Shown here: piece after piece, positions 26,889 through 35,596 of the stretch
Layout of the letters: each line of letters starts with the position of its first letter
How positions within the stretch are numbered: position 1 is the stretch's first letter
Assembly: GCA_030627125.1 (NCBI GenBank)
Contig: DAOUSR010000006.1
Span: 1 to 43,347, forward strand
DNA from: Thioploca sp.
GTDB taxonomy: Bacteria; Pseudomonadota; Gammaproteobacteria; Beggiatoales; Beggiatoaceae
Direction of reading: 5' to 3'
DNA length: 43,347 bases
The notes under the pieces: generated by a model
What the model was told of the DNA's origin: nothing
Database searches by the model: none
The model's input: the letters and a program-made list of their open reading frames with translations, nothing else
Position numbers and translations under genes: made by a program

Positions 26889-28178
26889 TTGCGAGATATT
26901 TCTGTTTTAATAATTTTAACCATAATTGTAGGCATTACTGCTGGCCTAGGAGCTTTCTGTTTAGAACGGATATTCTATTCAATTTACACAATACTATTTG
27001 TCCACGAATTGTGGGGAACATTAAGCATTATAGGCCACTATCAGCTAATACTTATTCCAGCAGTTGGAGGATTAATAGTTGGAGCAGTAGTCTTTTTTCT
27101 GGCTCATGAGACTAAAGGTAGAACCGTACCTGATGTATTAACTGGTTTAGTTGTATATGGAGAAGAACTACCGCCGAGGTCTTTAGCGATTAAATCAATT
27201 GCTGCTGCTATTTGTGCTGGGGTAGGTGGATCAGTCGGTCTTGGTGGGCCAACTGCTCAATTTGCTGCTGCTATGAGCATTATAATTGGTAAGTGGTTTA
27301 AACTAAATAAAGATAAACTGCATTTATTGATAATGTGTGGTATTAGTGGTGGTATTGCAGCAGCCTTCAATGCTCCATTAATGGGAACTTTTTTTGTCCT
27401 AGAGGTTATATTAGGTGGTTTTAAAGCTACTGATTTTATTACAAAAGTTATCCTAGGACATTTTAAGGTAATTTATTTTTTCTTAATTTTTATTGCAGCT
27501 TTGGTTGCTGATGCAGTATCTAAATATTTTCGAGAAGGCTTACTATTTTTACCAGAACATTATTTAATTAGTTACTGGGAACTATTGCTATATATTGTTT
27601 TAGGCGTAATTACTGCCGTTGGTACAATTAGTTTCAACAATCTGATGGCTAGTATGAGAAAATTTTGGGATGAGTTACCAATATCTGAACATATAAAACC
27701 AGTAATAGGTTTATCATTGCTCGGTATGATTGGTTTTTTTAGTTTTGACATGTATGGGTTTCCACATTTTTTTGGGCTGGGTAACTTAACAATTATGGAT
27801 GCGTTCAATGGTTCATTAACTTTAAGCCTTATTTTTGCATTGATATTTTTAAAAATGTTAGCTACCAGTATTACAATTAGTTCTGGTTGTTCTGGGGGTA
27901 CGATAACTCCCGCATTTTTCATAGGTGCTATGTTAGGCGGAACATTTGGACTTATAGTAAATTCAATTTTCCCAGCAACTGCACCGTCAGGAACCTATGC
28001 AATGGTTGGCATGGCAGCTTTTTTTGGTGGAGTATTTAACGCACCTTTCACTGCTATTATGGTTGGAATTGAAATTATTGGTCATAACGAAATTATTTGG
28101 CCTATCATATTAACAGTTTTGGTAAATCATGTTGTGACAACGATTATCAGATCACCAAAAATGCCGGGGATTCTTTGA
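26889..28178 (+). CDS. CLC-family chloride channel/transporter lacking the gating glutamate
   Basis: 429 residues with about ten hydrophobic segments. CLC motifs are recognisable: GRTVPDV for GSGIP; SVGLGGPTAQ (Gly117-Pro121) for GREGP; GGTITPAFFIGAMLGG for GxFxP; and GTYAMVGMAAFFGGVFNAPF near the C-terminal chloride-binding tyrosine. In the second motif the external gating Glu is Gly119. Loss of this residue uncouples protons in characterised CLC exchangers, so passive anion flow is more likely than H+/Cl- exchange. There are no C-terminal CBS domains. TTG 26889 is the only in-frame start before the first helix because a stop lies immediately upstream. The opposite-strand kinase gene ends 161 bases downstream; no terminator is clear in that gap. 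Confidence 0.88.
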   Translation: MRDISVLIILTIIVGITAGLGAFCLERIFYSIYTILFVHELWGTLSIIGHYQLILIPAVGGLIVGAVVFFLAHETKGRTVPDVLTGLVVYGEELPPRSLAIKSIAAAICAGVGGSVGLGGPTAQFAAAMSIIIGKWFKLNKDKLHLLIMCGISGGIAAAFNAPLMGTFFVLEVILGGFKATDFITKVILGHFKVIYFFLIFIAALVADAVSKYFREGLLFLPEHYLISYWELLLYIVLGVITAVGTISFNNLMASMRKFWDELPISEHIKPVIGLSLLGMIGFFSFDMYGFPHFFGLGNLTIMDAFNGSLTLSLIFALIFLKMLATSITISSGCSGGTITPAFFIGAMLGGTFGLIVNSIFPATAPSGTYAMVGMAAFFGGVFNAPFTAIMVGIEIIGHNEIIWPIILTVLVNHVVTTIIRSPKMPGIL

Positions 28179-28339
28179 TTATAAGTATTTCCTATTTTTG
28201 CATATTATTTTGGCTTTCCAACATTAAAATGTGAATTAAGAGCTAAAATTATGTATATTATTAAAAATAATCAGTTACAAATTTATATTTTTGTTGGAAG
28301 TCCTAAATTCATAAAAAATACGCAAATATACTGTCAAAA

Positions 28340-31300
28340 TTACAACAAATTATCCCAGTCAGTTTTCCTCCAAACTCTTTGTAATTTATCAAATTCTTCA
28401 TTTAACTTTAAAAAAAAATTTTGGTCTATTAAATCTAATTCCCCTTGTTTCGCAAAAGTTTCTGCATCAAAAGCAATTTCCCCTAAACGGGAAGCACCTA
28501 CTGTACGAGCACTACCTTTCAAAGAATGAGCTAGACGTTCTACATCTTTTTGATTATTAGATTGCAATGCGATTTGTAATTTTTGCAATTGATTGGAAGT
28601 ATCTTGAGTAAATGTATCAATAATTTTACGTAATATATTAATATTTCCTATGGAAATACGTTTAGCTTGTACAGGATCAAAAATTGGTAAATTGTCTATT
28701 TCAGATTCGTTATCTAATTGAAGATTAAATGGCTTATTAGAAGATATGTATTGTCCTATAACAGAAGTTAAATTTTTGATAGTCAAAGGTTTAGGTAAAC
28801 AATTATTCATCCCAACAGCTAAATAAAGTTTAATATCATCTGATTGATAGTTAGCAGTAACAGCAACAATTGGAGTATTTTTATCTCGTTGGCGGATAAT
28901 TTTAGTTGCTTCAATACCATCCATAATGGGCATAAAAATATCCATTAGAATTAGGCCATATTTATATTTTTGGCAAATTTCCACTGCTTCTTTACCATTT
29001 TCAACAATTTCAAAATCATAACCGATTTTTTTAAGTATACTAGTCGCTACAAAACAATTGATTGAATTATCTTCTACTATCAAAATTTTTTTAACTTTGC
29101 TATTGACAGACGATTCAATAGATTTATAAGGTTTTTGGACGGTTAAATTAGATATATTAGAAGATTTATTATCTGGATAATATTGTTTGATAACGTTAAA
29201 AATTCCTTCTAAATTAATAGGTTTGGCTATATAGTTATCCATATCATTGGCTAGGCATTTTTCAGCATCACCTTGCATAGCATTAGCTGTCATAGCAACA
29301 ATAATATTTTTAGTTTTAAATTCTCTAATTTTCTTAGTTGTTTCAAAACCATCCATACCAGGCATATTGATATCCATAAAAATTATGTCAAAAGTTTTCT
29401 GTTTGAGTATTTTTAATGCTTGAATTCCATCAATTGCCTGAGTTACTTTGCAACCAAATTGCTCTAACATAGATTTAGCCACTAAACGATTTACATCATT
29501 ATCTTCGACTAACAAGGTTGAGATATTAGAATAGACCTCACACTTATATTTAAATTGAAATTTATTCACTTTTTCCATAGTAATAAACTCAGATGGCTCA
29601 TTTTGTTCAAAAGCTAACCTTAAAGCTAATAAAGTTTGTTGTAACTGATTTTGGGACAAAGGTTTAGTTAAATGAGCTGAAAATCCAGTTGTCTTTAAAT
29701 GAGAAATATCTTTTTGATAACCAGCTGACGATAGCATAATTAATATCGTATCCTTAATAGCCGGGTCTTGTGTTATTATTTTACCCAACTGTTCACCATC
29801 CATAACTGGCATAAAATAATCAATTATAACTAACCAATAAGAATTAGTATGCAAGGCGTCCAATGCAGCTTTAGCATTAGAAACTGTTTTAGTGCAAATA
29901 TGTAAATTTTCCAATTGTTCTTGTAAAATTTTCCGATTTACAATATTATCATCAACTATTAAAATACTAGTATTCTCCAAAGATTTAAACTCATTTATAT
30001 TTAATTTATTTATAGTGTAATATTTATCTGCTTGCTGTTGAATGTCGGCATGTGGTAATTCTAAAGTAAAAGTAAAGCTTGAACCTTTATCTACCTCACT
30101 GATAACATTTATTTTCCCTCCCATCATTTTAACCAATTTTTTACTAATAGCTAATCCTAAACCAGTGCCACCAAATTGGCGGGTAGTGGACGTATCAGCC
30201 TGAGTAAATTCATGAAAAATAGTGTCAATTTTATCAGCCGGAATGCCAATGCCAGTATCTTCAATTTGAATGCTCATGCAAATAGAGTCTAAAGTTTGAA
30301 TCTGACATTCAGCATTAATTAAAACATGTCCAGAATAGGTAAATTTAATTGCATTACCAACTAAATTAGTGAGAATTTGGCGAATTCTGCTGGCATCCCC
30401 AATAAAAAAACGTGGAGCAGATGGAGCATAACGTACAATAAGTTCAAAACCTTTAGACTCAGCTGTCATAGCCAATAAACGAGCAACTTCTAAAATAGCC
30501 ATTTCTAAATCAAAAACATCGAATTCTAGGGACAGTTTACCAGCTTCAATTTTGGAAAAATCTAGTATATCATTTATCAGAGTTTGTAAGGCATCAGCTG
30601 ATTGGTGAATGGTTTGGGCGTATTCATATTGTTTAAAAGATAAATCGGTATTTAATAATAGTTCAGCCATACCAACTATTCCATTCATAGGGGTACGAAT
30701 TTCATGACTCATATTAGCTAAAAATTCGCTTTTAGCTTTAGTTGCAGCTTCCGCCTCATTTTTAGCTCGACGTAATTCAGCTTCAGTATTACGCCGCTCA
30801 GTAATATCTCGACCAACTGCTTGATATTCAAATAATTCACCATCTTTATTAAACATTGCTCGTACTACCCAATGTTGCCAATGTTCTTCACCAGAAGCTA
30901 AAACAGTAGGATTTTCAGTTTCTGTAACTGGTTCTTCCTGAGTCAAATCATCCATTATTTGTATAAGAACATCTTGCGTTTCATCAAAACTAAAAGGAGT
31001 AAGATGATGGCCAATAAGTTCAGCTTCAGTTTTATCAAAATAACGACAATAAGCGATATTAACAAAACTAAGTAACCCATCTGGCAAGTAACGGCAAATC
31101 AACTCGGTTTGATCTTGGATAATAGCTTTATAACGATGTTCATTATCTCGCAATTTTTTTTCGGTTTGTTTACGCTTGGTAATATCAGTGAAGGTAATAA
31201 GCACTGCATAAATTTTTTCATTCCGAAATAATGGTTGGGTATTAACTGATATCCAAACTAAAGAGTTATCTGCTATATAAATTCCCAGTATATTATTAGA

Positions 31301-31531
31301 ACAGGCTTTACCAGTGCGTAAGCTAATTTGCGTAGGTAAATCTTGCTTGATAATTAAGTGACCATCTTCACAAATTATCTTTTGTTGATTAAAACTACAT
31401 GGTTTATCTGCAAATTTTAGAATTTGTTTGGCACTAGCATTACAAACTCCAATTTTTCCATTGGGATACTGGAGTACAACTCCTTCTTGCATAGAAGAAA
31501 TTATTGATTGGTAGAGTATTTCGGTAGCCAT
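28340..31531 (-). CDS. BarA-like cytoplasmic hybrid kinase (PAS-PAS-HisKA-HATPase-REC-REC-REC-Hpt)
   Basis: 1063 residues with no transmembrane segment. Two PAS domains (about 5-110 and 125-245) are followed by HisKA with His276 in MSHEIRTPMNGIVGMAE. The ATPase has EDTGIGIPADK and GGTGLGLAISKKL (about 375-490). Three receivers carry Asp571 (VIIDYFMPVMDG), Asp720 (IIFMDINMPGMDG) and Asp864 (LILMDIFMPIMDG). A C-terminal Hpt has His1002 in LAHSLKGSARTVG. All phosphorelay residues are intact, so several His-Asp-His-Asp routes are possible inside one chain. The start is ATG 31531. No separate output regulator is adjacent. Soluble PAS sensing suggests an internal redox or metabolite signal. Confidence 0.9.
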   Translation of the reverse strand: MATEILYQSIISSMQEGVVLQYPNGKIGVCNASAKQILKFADKPCSFNQQKIICEDGHLIIKQDLPTQISLRTGKACSNNILGIYIADNSLVWISVNTQPLFRNEKIYAVLITFTDITKRKQTEKKLRDNEHRYKAIIQDQTELICRYLPDGLLSFVNIAYCRYFDKTEAELIGHHLTPFSFDETQDVLIQIMDDLTQEEPVTETENPTVLASGEEHWQHWVVRAMFNKDGELFEYQAVGRDITERRNTEAELRRAKNEAEAATKAKSEFLANMSHEIRTPMNGIVGMAELLLNTDLSFKQYEYAQTIHQSADALQTLINDILDFSKIEAGKLSLEFDVFDLEMAILEVARLLAMTAESKGFELIVRYAPSAPRFFIGDASRIRQILTNLVGNAIKFTYSGHVLINAECQIQTLDSICMSIQIEDTGIGIPADKIDTIFHEFTQADTSTTRQFGGTGLGLAISKKLVKMMGGKINVISEVDKGSSFTFTLELPHADIQQQADKYYTINKLNINEFKSLENTSILIVDDNIVNRKILQEQLENLHICTKTVSNAKAALDALHTNSYWLVIIDYFMPVMDGEQLGKIITQDPAIKDTILIMLSSAGYQKDISHLKTTGFSAHLTKPLSQNQLQQTLLALRLAFEQNEPSEFITMEKVNKFQFKYKCEVYSNISTLLVEDNDVNRLVAKSMLEQFGCKVTQAIDGIQALKILKQKTFDIIFMDINMPGMDGFETTKKIREFKTKNIIVAMTANAMQGDAEKCLANDMDNYIAKPINLEGIFNVIKQYYPDNKSSNISNLTVQKPYKSIESSVNSKVKKILIVEDNSINCFVATSILKKIGYDFEIVENGKEAVEICQKYKYGLILMDIFMPIMDGIEATKIIRQRDKNTPIVAVTANYQSDDIKLYLAVGMNNCLPKPLTIKNLTSVIGQYISSNKPFNLQLDNESEIDNLPIFDPVQAKRISIGNINILRKIIDTFTQDTSNQLQKLQIALQSNNQKDVERLAHSLKGSARTVGASRLGEIAFDAETFAKQGELDLIDQNFFLKLNEEFDKLQRVWRKTDWDNLL

Positions 31532-31620
31532 TAGTGAATTTTTATAATAATTTTATGAAACCGTTTAAATATAATATTCAAATATGAACTAATAGTTTAC
31601 AATAGCATAATTAAAGAACT

Positions 31621-31674
31621 AAACCAATCAGAAACCTGCCCACATTGTGGAAGCTCAGAGACAAAGATAATTTG
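31621..31674 (+). pseudogene. Tiny zinc-ribbon scrap, possible transposase relic
   Basis: One frame reads NQSETCPHCGSSETKII between stops. CPHCGSxxT is the zinc-ribbon opening common to many transposases (IS1, IS66 and ISL3 types) and to some other small proteins. There is no start codon, and it is too short to be functional. It lies in the spacer between the hybrid kinase and yfiR-like genes. Confidence 0.3.
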
Positions 31675-31765
31675 AATTCTAAAAAATAATAAAACTTATG
31701 CTTCAGTACTTAGATTGTGTAATCCTTCATTTGTTAAAATTTATTTATTAAAGGAGTTAGAAACC

Positions 31766-32347
31766 TTGTTATTTATAATGAGAACTGGGATTTTGGGTAA
31801 TAAACGGTTCAGATTGCTAATAATACTTATATTATTTGTAGGTGTAAGTATTGTGAGTTATGCTGCCACCCAAACCTCCGCTAAAGAATACCAAATTAAG
31901 GCAGTGTATCTGTCTAAACTTATTCATTTTATCACTTGGCCAACTATTGCTTTTAGTTCGGTTGACGCTCCATATCAGCTTTGCATTCTTGGTGAAGACC
32001 CATTCAAGCATAATATTGATATTGTATTTCGTGATAGAAAAATCAAAAATCGTTCGGTTATTATTAAGCGTCTTAAGCAAGCTACTGCAACTGACCATTG
32101 TCATATACTTTTTGTCGCTGCTAGTCATTTGCGTCAGGTTTCTTTTATTGTTGATAATGTTCGCAATAAGCATACGTTGACTGTTAGTGATATGCCGACT
32201 TTTATTAGTCAAGGCGGTATGATTGAACTTTATAGTAATCGTAAACGTCAGGTTCGTTTGGCGATTGACCCGGCAACCTTGCTAGAAGCTAAACTTAAGG
32301 TTAGTGCTAATTTATTGCGTATTTCACGCACTGCCGGAGGTAATTAA
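31766..32347 (+). CDS. YfiR-family (DUF4154) periplasmic protein
   Basis: About 193 residues. TTG 31766 is preferred because AAGGAG (31751-31756) lies nine bases upstream; ATG 31778 is too far from it. A signal peptide (FRLLIILILFVGVSIVSYAA) precedes the DUF4154 domain with EYQIKAVYLSKLIHFITWP, YQLCILGEDPF, HCHILFVAASH, TVSDMPTFISQGGMIEL and VRLAIDPATLLEAKLKVSANLLRI. In Pseudomonas, YfiR is a periplasmic repressor of the CHASE8 diguanylate cyclase YfiN. Genes of this family often precede TonB-dependent receptors. Its last codons GGA GGT serve as the Shine-Dalgarno of the receptor gene two bases downstream, so the two are coupled. Confidence 0.85.
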   Translation: MLFIMRTGILGNKRFRLLIILILFVGVSIVSYAATQTSAKEYQIKAVYLSKLIHFITWPTIAFSSVDAPYQLCILGEDPFKHNIDIVFRDRKIKNRSVIIKRLKQATATDHCHILFVAASHLRQVSFIVDNVRNKHTLTVSDMPTFISQGGMIELYSNRKRQVRLAIDPATLLEAKLKVSANLLRISRTAGGN

Positions 32348-32349
32348 TT

Positions 32350-34524
32350 ATGAATAAGAAACTTATTAAGTTTTTTGGCTTGGCACTCTTATTTATTTGT
32401 AGTGTTGCTCAGGCTAAGTTTGCTGATGATGAGGCTGCGATTGCTGCTTTAATGGATATGGATATGGAGCAGTTGGGTGAAGTCGAAATGAAACTGGATG
32501 ATACATTCGATATATTTGATGGTTTGATTGTAGCTAAAAAAACAAGCATTGCGACTGGGACTAAACAATTTGCCGATTTTGCCCCTTCGGTAACTTCTGT
32601 AATTACGGCACAGGATATTGAGGTGACTGGAGCTAGAACAATAGAAGAAGTATTACAAAGTGTACCCGGTTTTCAAGTCTCATATAGTTTCATTAATGTT
32701 CCAATATACTCCATTCGTGGTGTGTCTTCAGTATTTAATCCTGAAGTATTGTTCTTAGTGAACGGTATCCGAGTAAATGATATTTTTTCTGGTGGGAAAG
32801 CTTTGTTTTGGAGCGGTTTTCCAGTAAGTTCTATTGCCCGTATTGAAATTATTCGTGGCCCGGGTTCTGCTGTGTATGGAGCGGATGCTTTTGCCGGAGT
32901 TATTAATATTATTACTAAAACTGCAAACAATATTAATGGCACAGAAGCAGGGGTGCGGTTAGGTAATTTTAATACACAGGATGCTTGGGTGATACATGGC
33001 AGTGAATGGAATGGGTTAAACATTGCGACAATGCTTGATTTTAGTAAAACTGATGGACATCAGCGTATTGTTGAAAGCGATGCACAAACGGTATTTGATC
33101 AAATGTTCAATACCAGTGCTTCTTTAGCCCCCGGAGAATATGGTTCTGAATTGATAACTTATGATGCTCGATTGGATATCTCCAAACAACACTGGCAATT
33201 TAGAGCTGGATTTCACAAAGGCGATAGTATGGGAGTTGGTGTCGGTAGAGCACAGACATTAGACCCAACTAAACCGTTAAATGAAGAAAGAATTAATACT
33301 GATTTGACTTATCATAATCCAACTGTTACCGAAAATTGGGATGTTACAGCACAGCTAAGTTATTTCCACTCCAGTTTTTTGGCAAATTATCAACTATTTC
33401 CACCGGGAGCCTTTGGGGGAGCTTATCCGATTGGTTACCTTGGCTATCCTTCTGAATCTGAAGAACAAACCCAACTATCATTGTCAGGTATCTATAAAGG
33501 TTTTAAAGACCATAAAGTTCGCCTTGGAATAGGTTATGCAAATTATGATATGTATAAAATTGGTGATAAGAGAAATTTTGGTGTTAGCCCTTTTACCGGA
33601 CAAGAAATTTCCCCTACAGAACTCTTAGATGTAACTGACACTATCGCTGCCTATATGCCTGAAGTTTCGAGAAATGATTGGTATGGCTTTATACAAGATA
33701 CTTGGGCTATAAACCAACAATGGGAATTAACCGCCGGTATGCGTTATGATAATTACTCTGATTTTGGTAGTACTACTAACCCACGTTTAGGTTTGGTTTG
33801 GGAAACAACCCCCAATTTGATTACCAAACTGCTTTATGGTCAGGCATTTCGTGCGCCGGCATTTCAGGAGTTACACAATCAAAATAACCCCGTTAGTCGT
33901 GGTAATCCTAATTTGGACCCTGAAACCATTGAAACATGGGAAATTGCTTTTAATTATATAGCTACAGCTAATGTGCATTTGACATTGAATTTGTTTCAAT
34001 ATAAGGCCAAGGATAAAATCGTCTTGATTCCTTTGAATAATACAGAATCAGGATACGGAAATGCTGCAAGTTGGAAAGGACAGGGAGGAGAATTTGAAAT
34101 TCGTTGGAAAACCAGTACTAAATCTAGTTTATTGTTTAACTATAGCTTTCAAGATTCCAAAGATGAAACTACAGGTGCCACTTTAACTAATGCTTCGCAA
34201 CAAACAGCATTTTTACGAGGAGATTATTTGTTAGGCTCTAAATGGTATATTGATACCCAAGTGAACTGGAATGATGGTTGGGCTAGAAATGCAAATGATT
34301 TACGCCCGGCATTGGATGGTTACACCACTGTCGATTTAATTATGCGTCACAAAAACAATCGTACAAGTAATATCAATTTGGCTGTTGGAATCAGAAATAT
34401 TTTTGATGAAGATATACGTTATCCTTCGCCCGGGCCAGATACTAGCGGTATCCTTAATTTACCCAACGACTTGCCGGGAGCCGGACGGAGTTATTTCATG
34501 GAATTACGGTATAAATTTGATTAA
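32350..34524 (+). CDS. TonB-dependent outer-membrane receptor
   Basis: 724 residues. The signal peptide ends near VAQA (about 22). The plug domain (about 75-190) contains SVTSVITAQDIEVTGARTIE, EVLQSVPGFQVS, YSIRGV, LVNGIRVND, IEIIRGPGSAVYGADAFAGV and INIITK. The 22-strand barrel includes LTAGMRYDNY, FRAPAFQELH and NPNLDPETIETWE, and the C-terminus is RSYFMELRYKFD. It transports an iron complex, vitamin or other ligand with TonB/ExbBD energy. The substrate is not evident. The acidic region before the plug (DMDMEQLGEVEM) is typical of receptors paired with YfiR-like genes. GGAGG at 32336-32340 within yfiR is its ribosome site, nine bases before ATG. Confidence 0.93.
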   Translation: MNKKLIKFFGLALLFICSVAQAKFADDEAAIAALMDMDMEQLGEVEMKLDDTFDIFDGLIVAKKTSIATGTKQFADFAPSVTSVITAQDIEVTGARTIEEVLQSVPGFQVSYSFINVPIYSIRGVSSVFNPEVLFLVNGIRVNDIFSGGKALFWSGFPVSSIARIEIIRGPGSAVYGADAFAGVINIITKTANNINGTEAGVRLGNFNTQDAWVIHGSEWNGLNIATMLDFSKTDGHQRIVESDAQTVFDQMFNTSASLAPGEYGSELITYDARLDISKQHWQFRAGFHKGDSMGVGVGRAQTLDPTKPLNEERINTDLTYHNPTVTENWDVTAQLSYFHSSFLANYQLFPPGAFGGAYPIGYLGYPSESEEQTQLSLSGIYKGFKDHKVRLGIGYANYDMYKIGDKRNFGVSPFTGQEISPTELLDVTDTIAAYMPEVSRNDWYGFIQDTWAINQQWELTAGMRYDNYSDFGSTTNPRLGLVWETTPNLITKLLYGQAFRAPAFQELHNQNNPVSRGNPNLDPETIETWEIAFNYIATANVHLTLNLFQYKAKDKIVLIPLNNTESGYGNAASWKGQGGEFEIRWKTSTKSSLLFNYSFQDSKDETTGATLTNASQQTAFLRGDYLLGSKWYIDTQVNWNDGWARNANDLRPALDGYTTVDLIMRHKNNRTSNINLAVGIRNIFDEDIRYPSPGPDTSGILNLPNDLPGAGRSYFMELRYKFD

Positions 34525-34525
34525 T

Positions 34526-34570
34526 TTACTAGTGCCAAGGCTTTGCCATTTAATCACAAGTGGCAAAGCC
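34526..34570. repeat. Direct-repeat end and hairpin after the TonB receptor gene
   Basis: TTACTAGTGCCAAGGCTT (34526-34543) recurs as TTACTAGTGTCAAGGCTT at 38509-38526. Overlapping it, GGCTTTGCCA (34539-34548) pairs perfectly with TGGCAAAGCC (34561-34570) around 12 bases. The hairpin has no T-run and may act as a stabiliser or weak terminator of the receptor transcript. Confidence 0.55.
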
Positions 34571-34656
34571 ACTAAAAGTGAGTATCAAGGCGGAGCCTGG
34601 ATAACTAGCAGAACGTTTTAAAAAACTTGTCAGGTTTGATAAATGAGGTGTATAAT

Positions 34657-35378
34657 ATGACAAAACTTACAGCTGAAGCAAAACTTGGAGAATTTTTCAA
34701 TCAGGAATGGGAGATATATAAAAAAGTTGTTCAATTAAATCTATTGGCTCATAAGGAAATAGCCATTGCTTTGAAAGAATTTTTGGGTGTTCATGTACCC
34801 ACTCAATTTTCATTGATGGATATTGGTTGTGGAGATGCTATTATATCACACGGATTTTAAAAGATGTTCCAATATCTCGCTACTTAGGGGTCGATTTATC
34901 AAGTTTTGCTTTAGGTTATGCCCAGAAAAACATGGAATTCTATAATTTCGATAAAAAATTTATTGTTGGTGATTTTAAAAAGGTTGTAACTGGATTCCAT
35001 TCAGAATTTGACGTTATTGTAGCGGGATATTCCGTACATCACTTATTGCTGGAAGATAAGTTGAACTTATTTAGGGATATTCATAGTGCATTGAAACACA
35101 ATGGTTACTTCATTATTTATGATTCCATGCGTGAAAATGATGAACAAAGAGAAGTATATCTTAAACGGCAATGGGATGTTTATAATAACGATGCAATGAC
35201 AGATGAAGAGAAAAGCCTGATTTACAAACATCTTATTGAGAGTGATTATCCTGAATCATTTGAAACTTTATGCAGTTTAGCCAAGAAAAGCGGTTTTTTA
35301 CCACCGCAAAGCTTACTATGGGATGATAATAAAGTTTTTAATCTCAGTATATTGCCAGTTTCTAAAACGGAGGTATAA
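34657..35378 (+). pseudogene. Class I SAM methyltransferase with a frameshift
   Basis: ATG 34657 follows GAGG at eight bases and reads MTKLTAEAKLGEFFNQEWEI to the SAM motif LMDIGCGDA, then stops at 34860. The protein clearly continues in another frame with ITRILKDVPISRYLGVDLSS, VIVAGYSVHHLL and HNGYFIIYDSM, to the end at 35378. The break is between 34840 and 34844; one missing base restores a GDA-x-YITRILKDV reading. The joined product would be about 240 residues with Rossmann motifs I to IV. The substrate is unknown. Its stop is followed by an SDR fragment with its own ribosome site, so this was once a small enzyme operon. A sequencing error is possible. Confidence 0.75.
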
Positions 35379-35380
35379 GC

Positions 35381-35452
35381 ATGAAAAAAACAGCTTTGGT
35401 AACTGGAGGCAACTCAGGTATTGGTTATGCGACAGCCAAACAAATACTTTAA
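35381..35452 (+). pseudogene. SDR oxidoreductase stub
   Basis: ATG 35381, eight bases after GGAGG, reads MKKTALVTGGNSGIGYATAK then QIL and a stop. TGGNSGIG is the NAD(P)-binding TGxxxGxG motif of classical short-chain dehydrogenases. Everything after residue 23, including the catalytic YxxxK, is missing. The stop is formed at the junction with the MITE at 35447. Removing the MITE gives only two more codons before TAG, so the rest of the gene was lost by deletion as well. It is non-functional. Confidence 0.8.
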
Positions 35453-35564
35453 ACGTTCAAGTTTTCATATTAGTTCTTGTTCCCACGCACTGCGGAGTAA
35501 GTTAAATACGCATTGCGATACGTTGAAACAAGAGATTAAAATCTGAAAACTTGAATGTTTAAAG
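35447..35564. mobile_element. 118-bp MITE flanked by TA, inserted at the SDR stub
   Basis: The ends CTTTAAACGTTCAAGTTTTC and GAAAACTTGAATGTTTAAAG are terminal inverted repeats with one mismatch. TA lies directly outside each end (35445-35446 and 35565-35566), the target duplication expected of IS630/Tc1-mariner-type transposition. There is no ORF inside. The inner CTTGTT...AACAAG forms a second stem. TTCCCACGCACTGCG inside resembles the REP-like hairpins nearby. Its family is inferred from the TA target only. Confidence 0.75.
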
Positions 35565-35596
35565 TATACTTAATTAGATGAAATGGAGAATAGCAG

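Noticed and set aside
34840-34850. Programmed ribosomal frameshift in the methyltransferase
   Set aside because: There is no slippery heptamer or downstream stem at the junction, and the neighbouring SDR is also decayed, so mutation is simpler.
34657-35378. Two separate short genes in place of one methyltransferase
   Set aside because: The first part ends at SAM motif I and the second resumes exactly with the rest of the same fold; a frameshift explains both.
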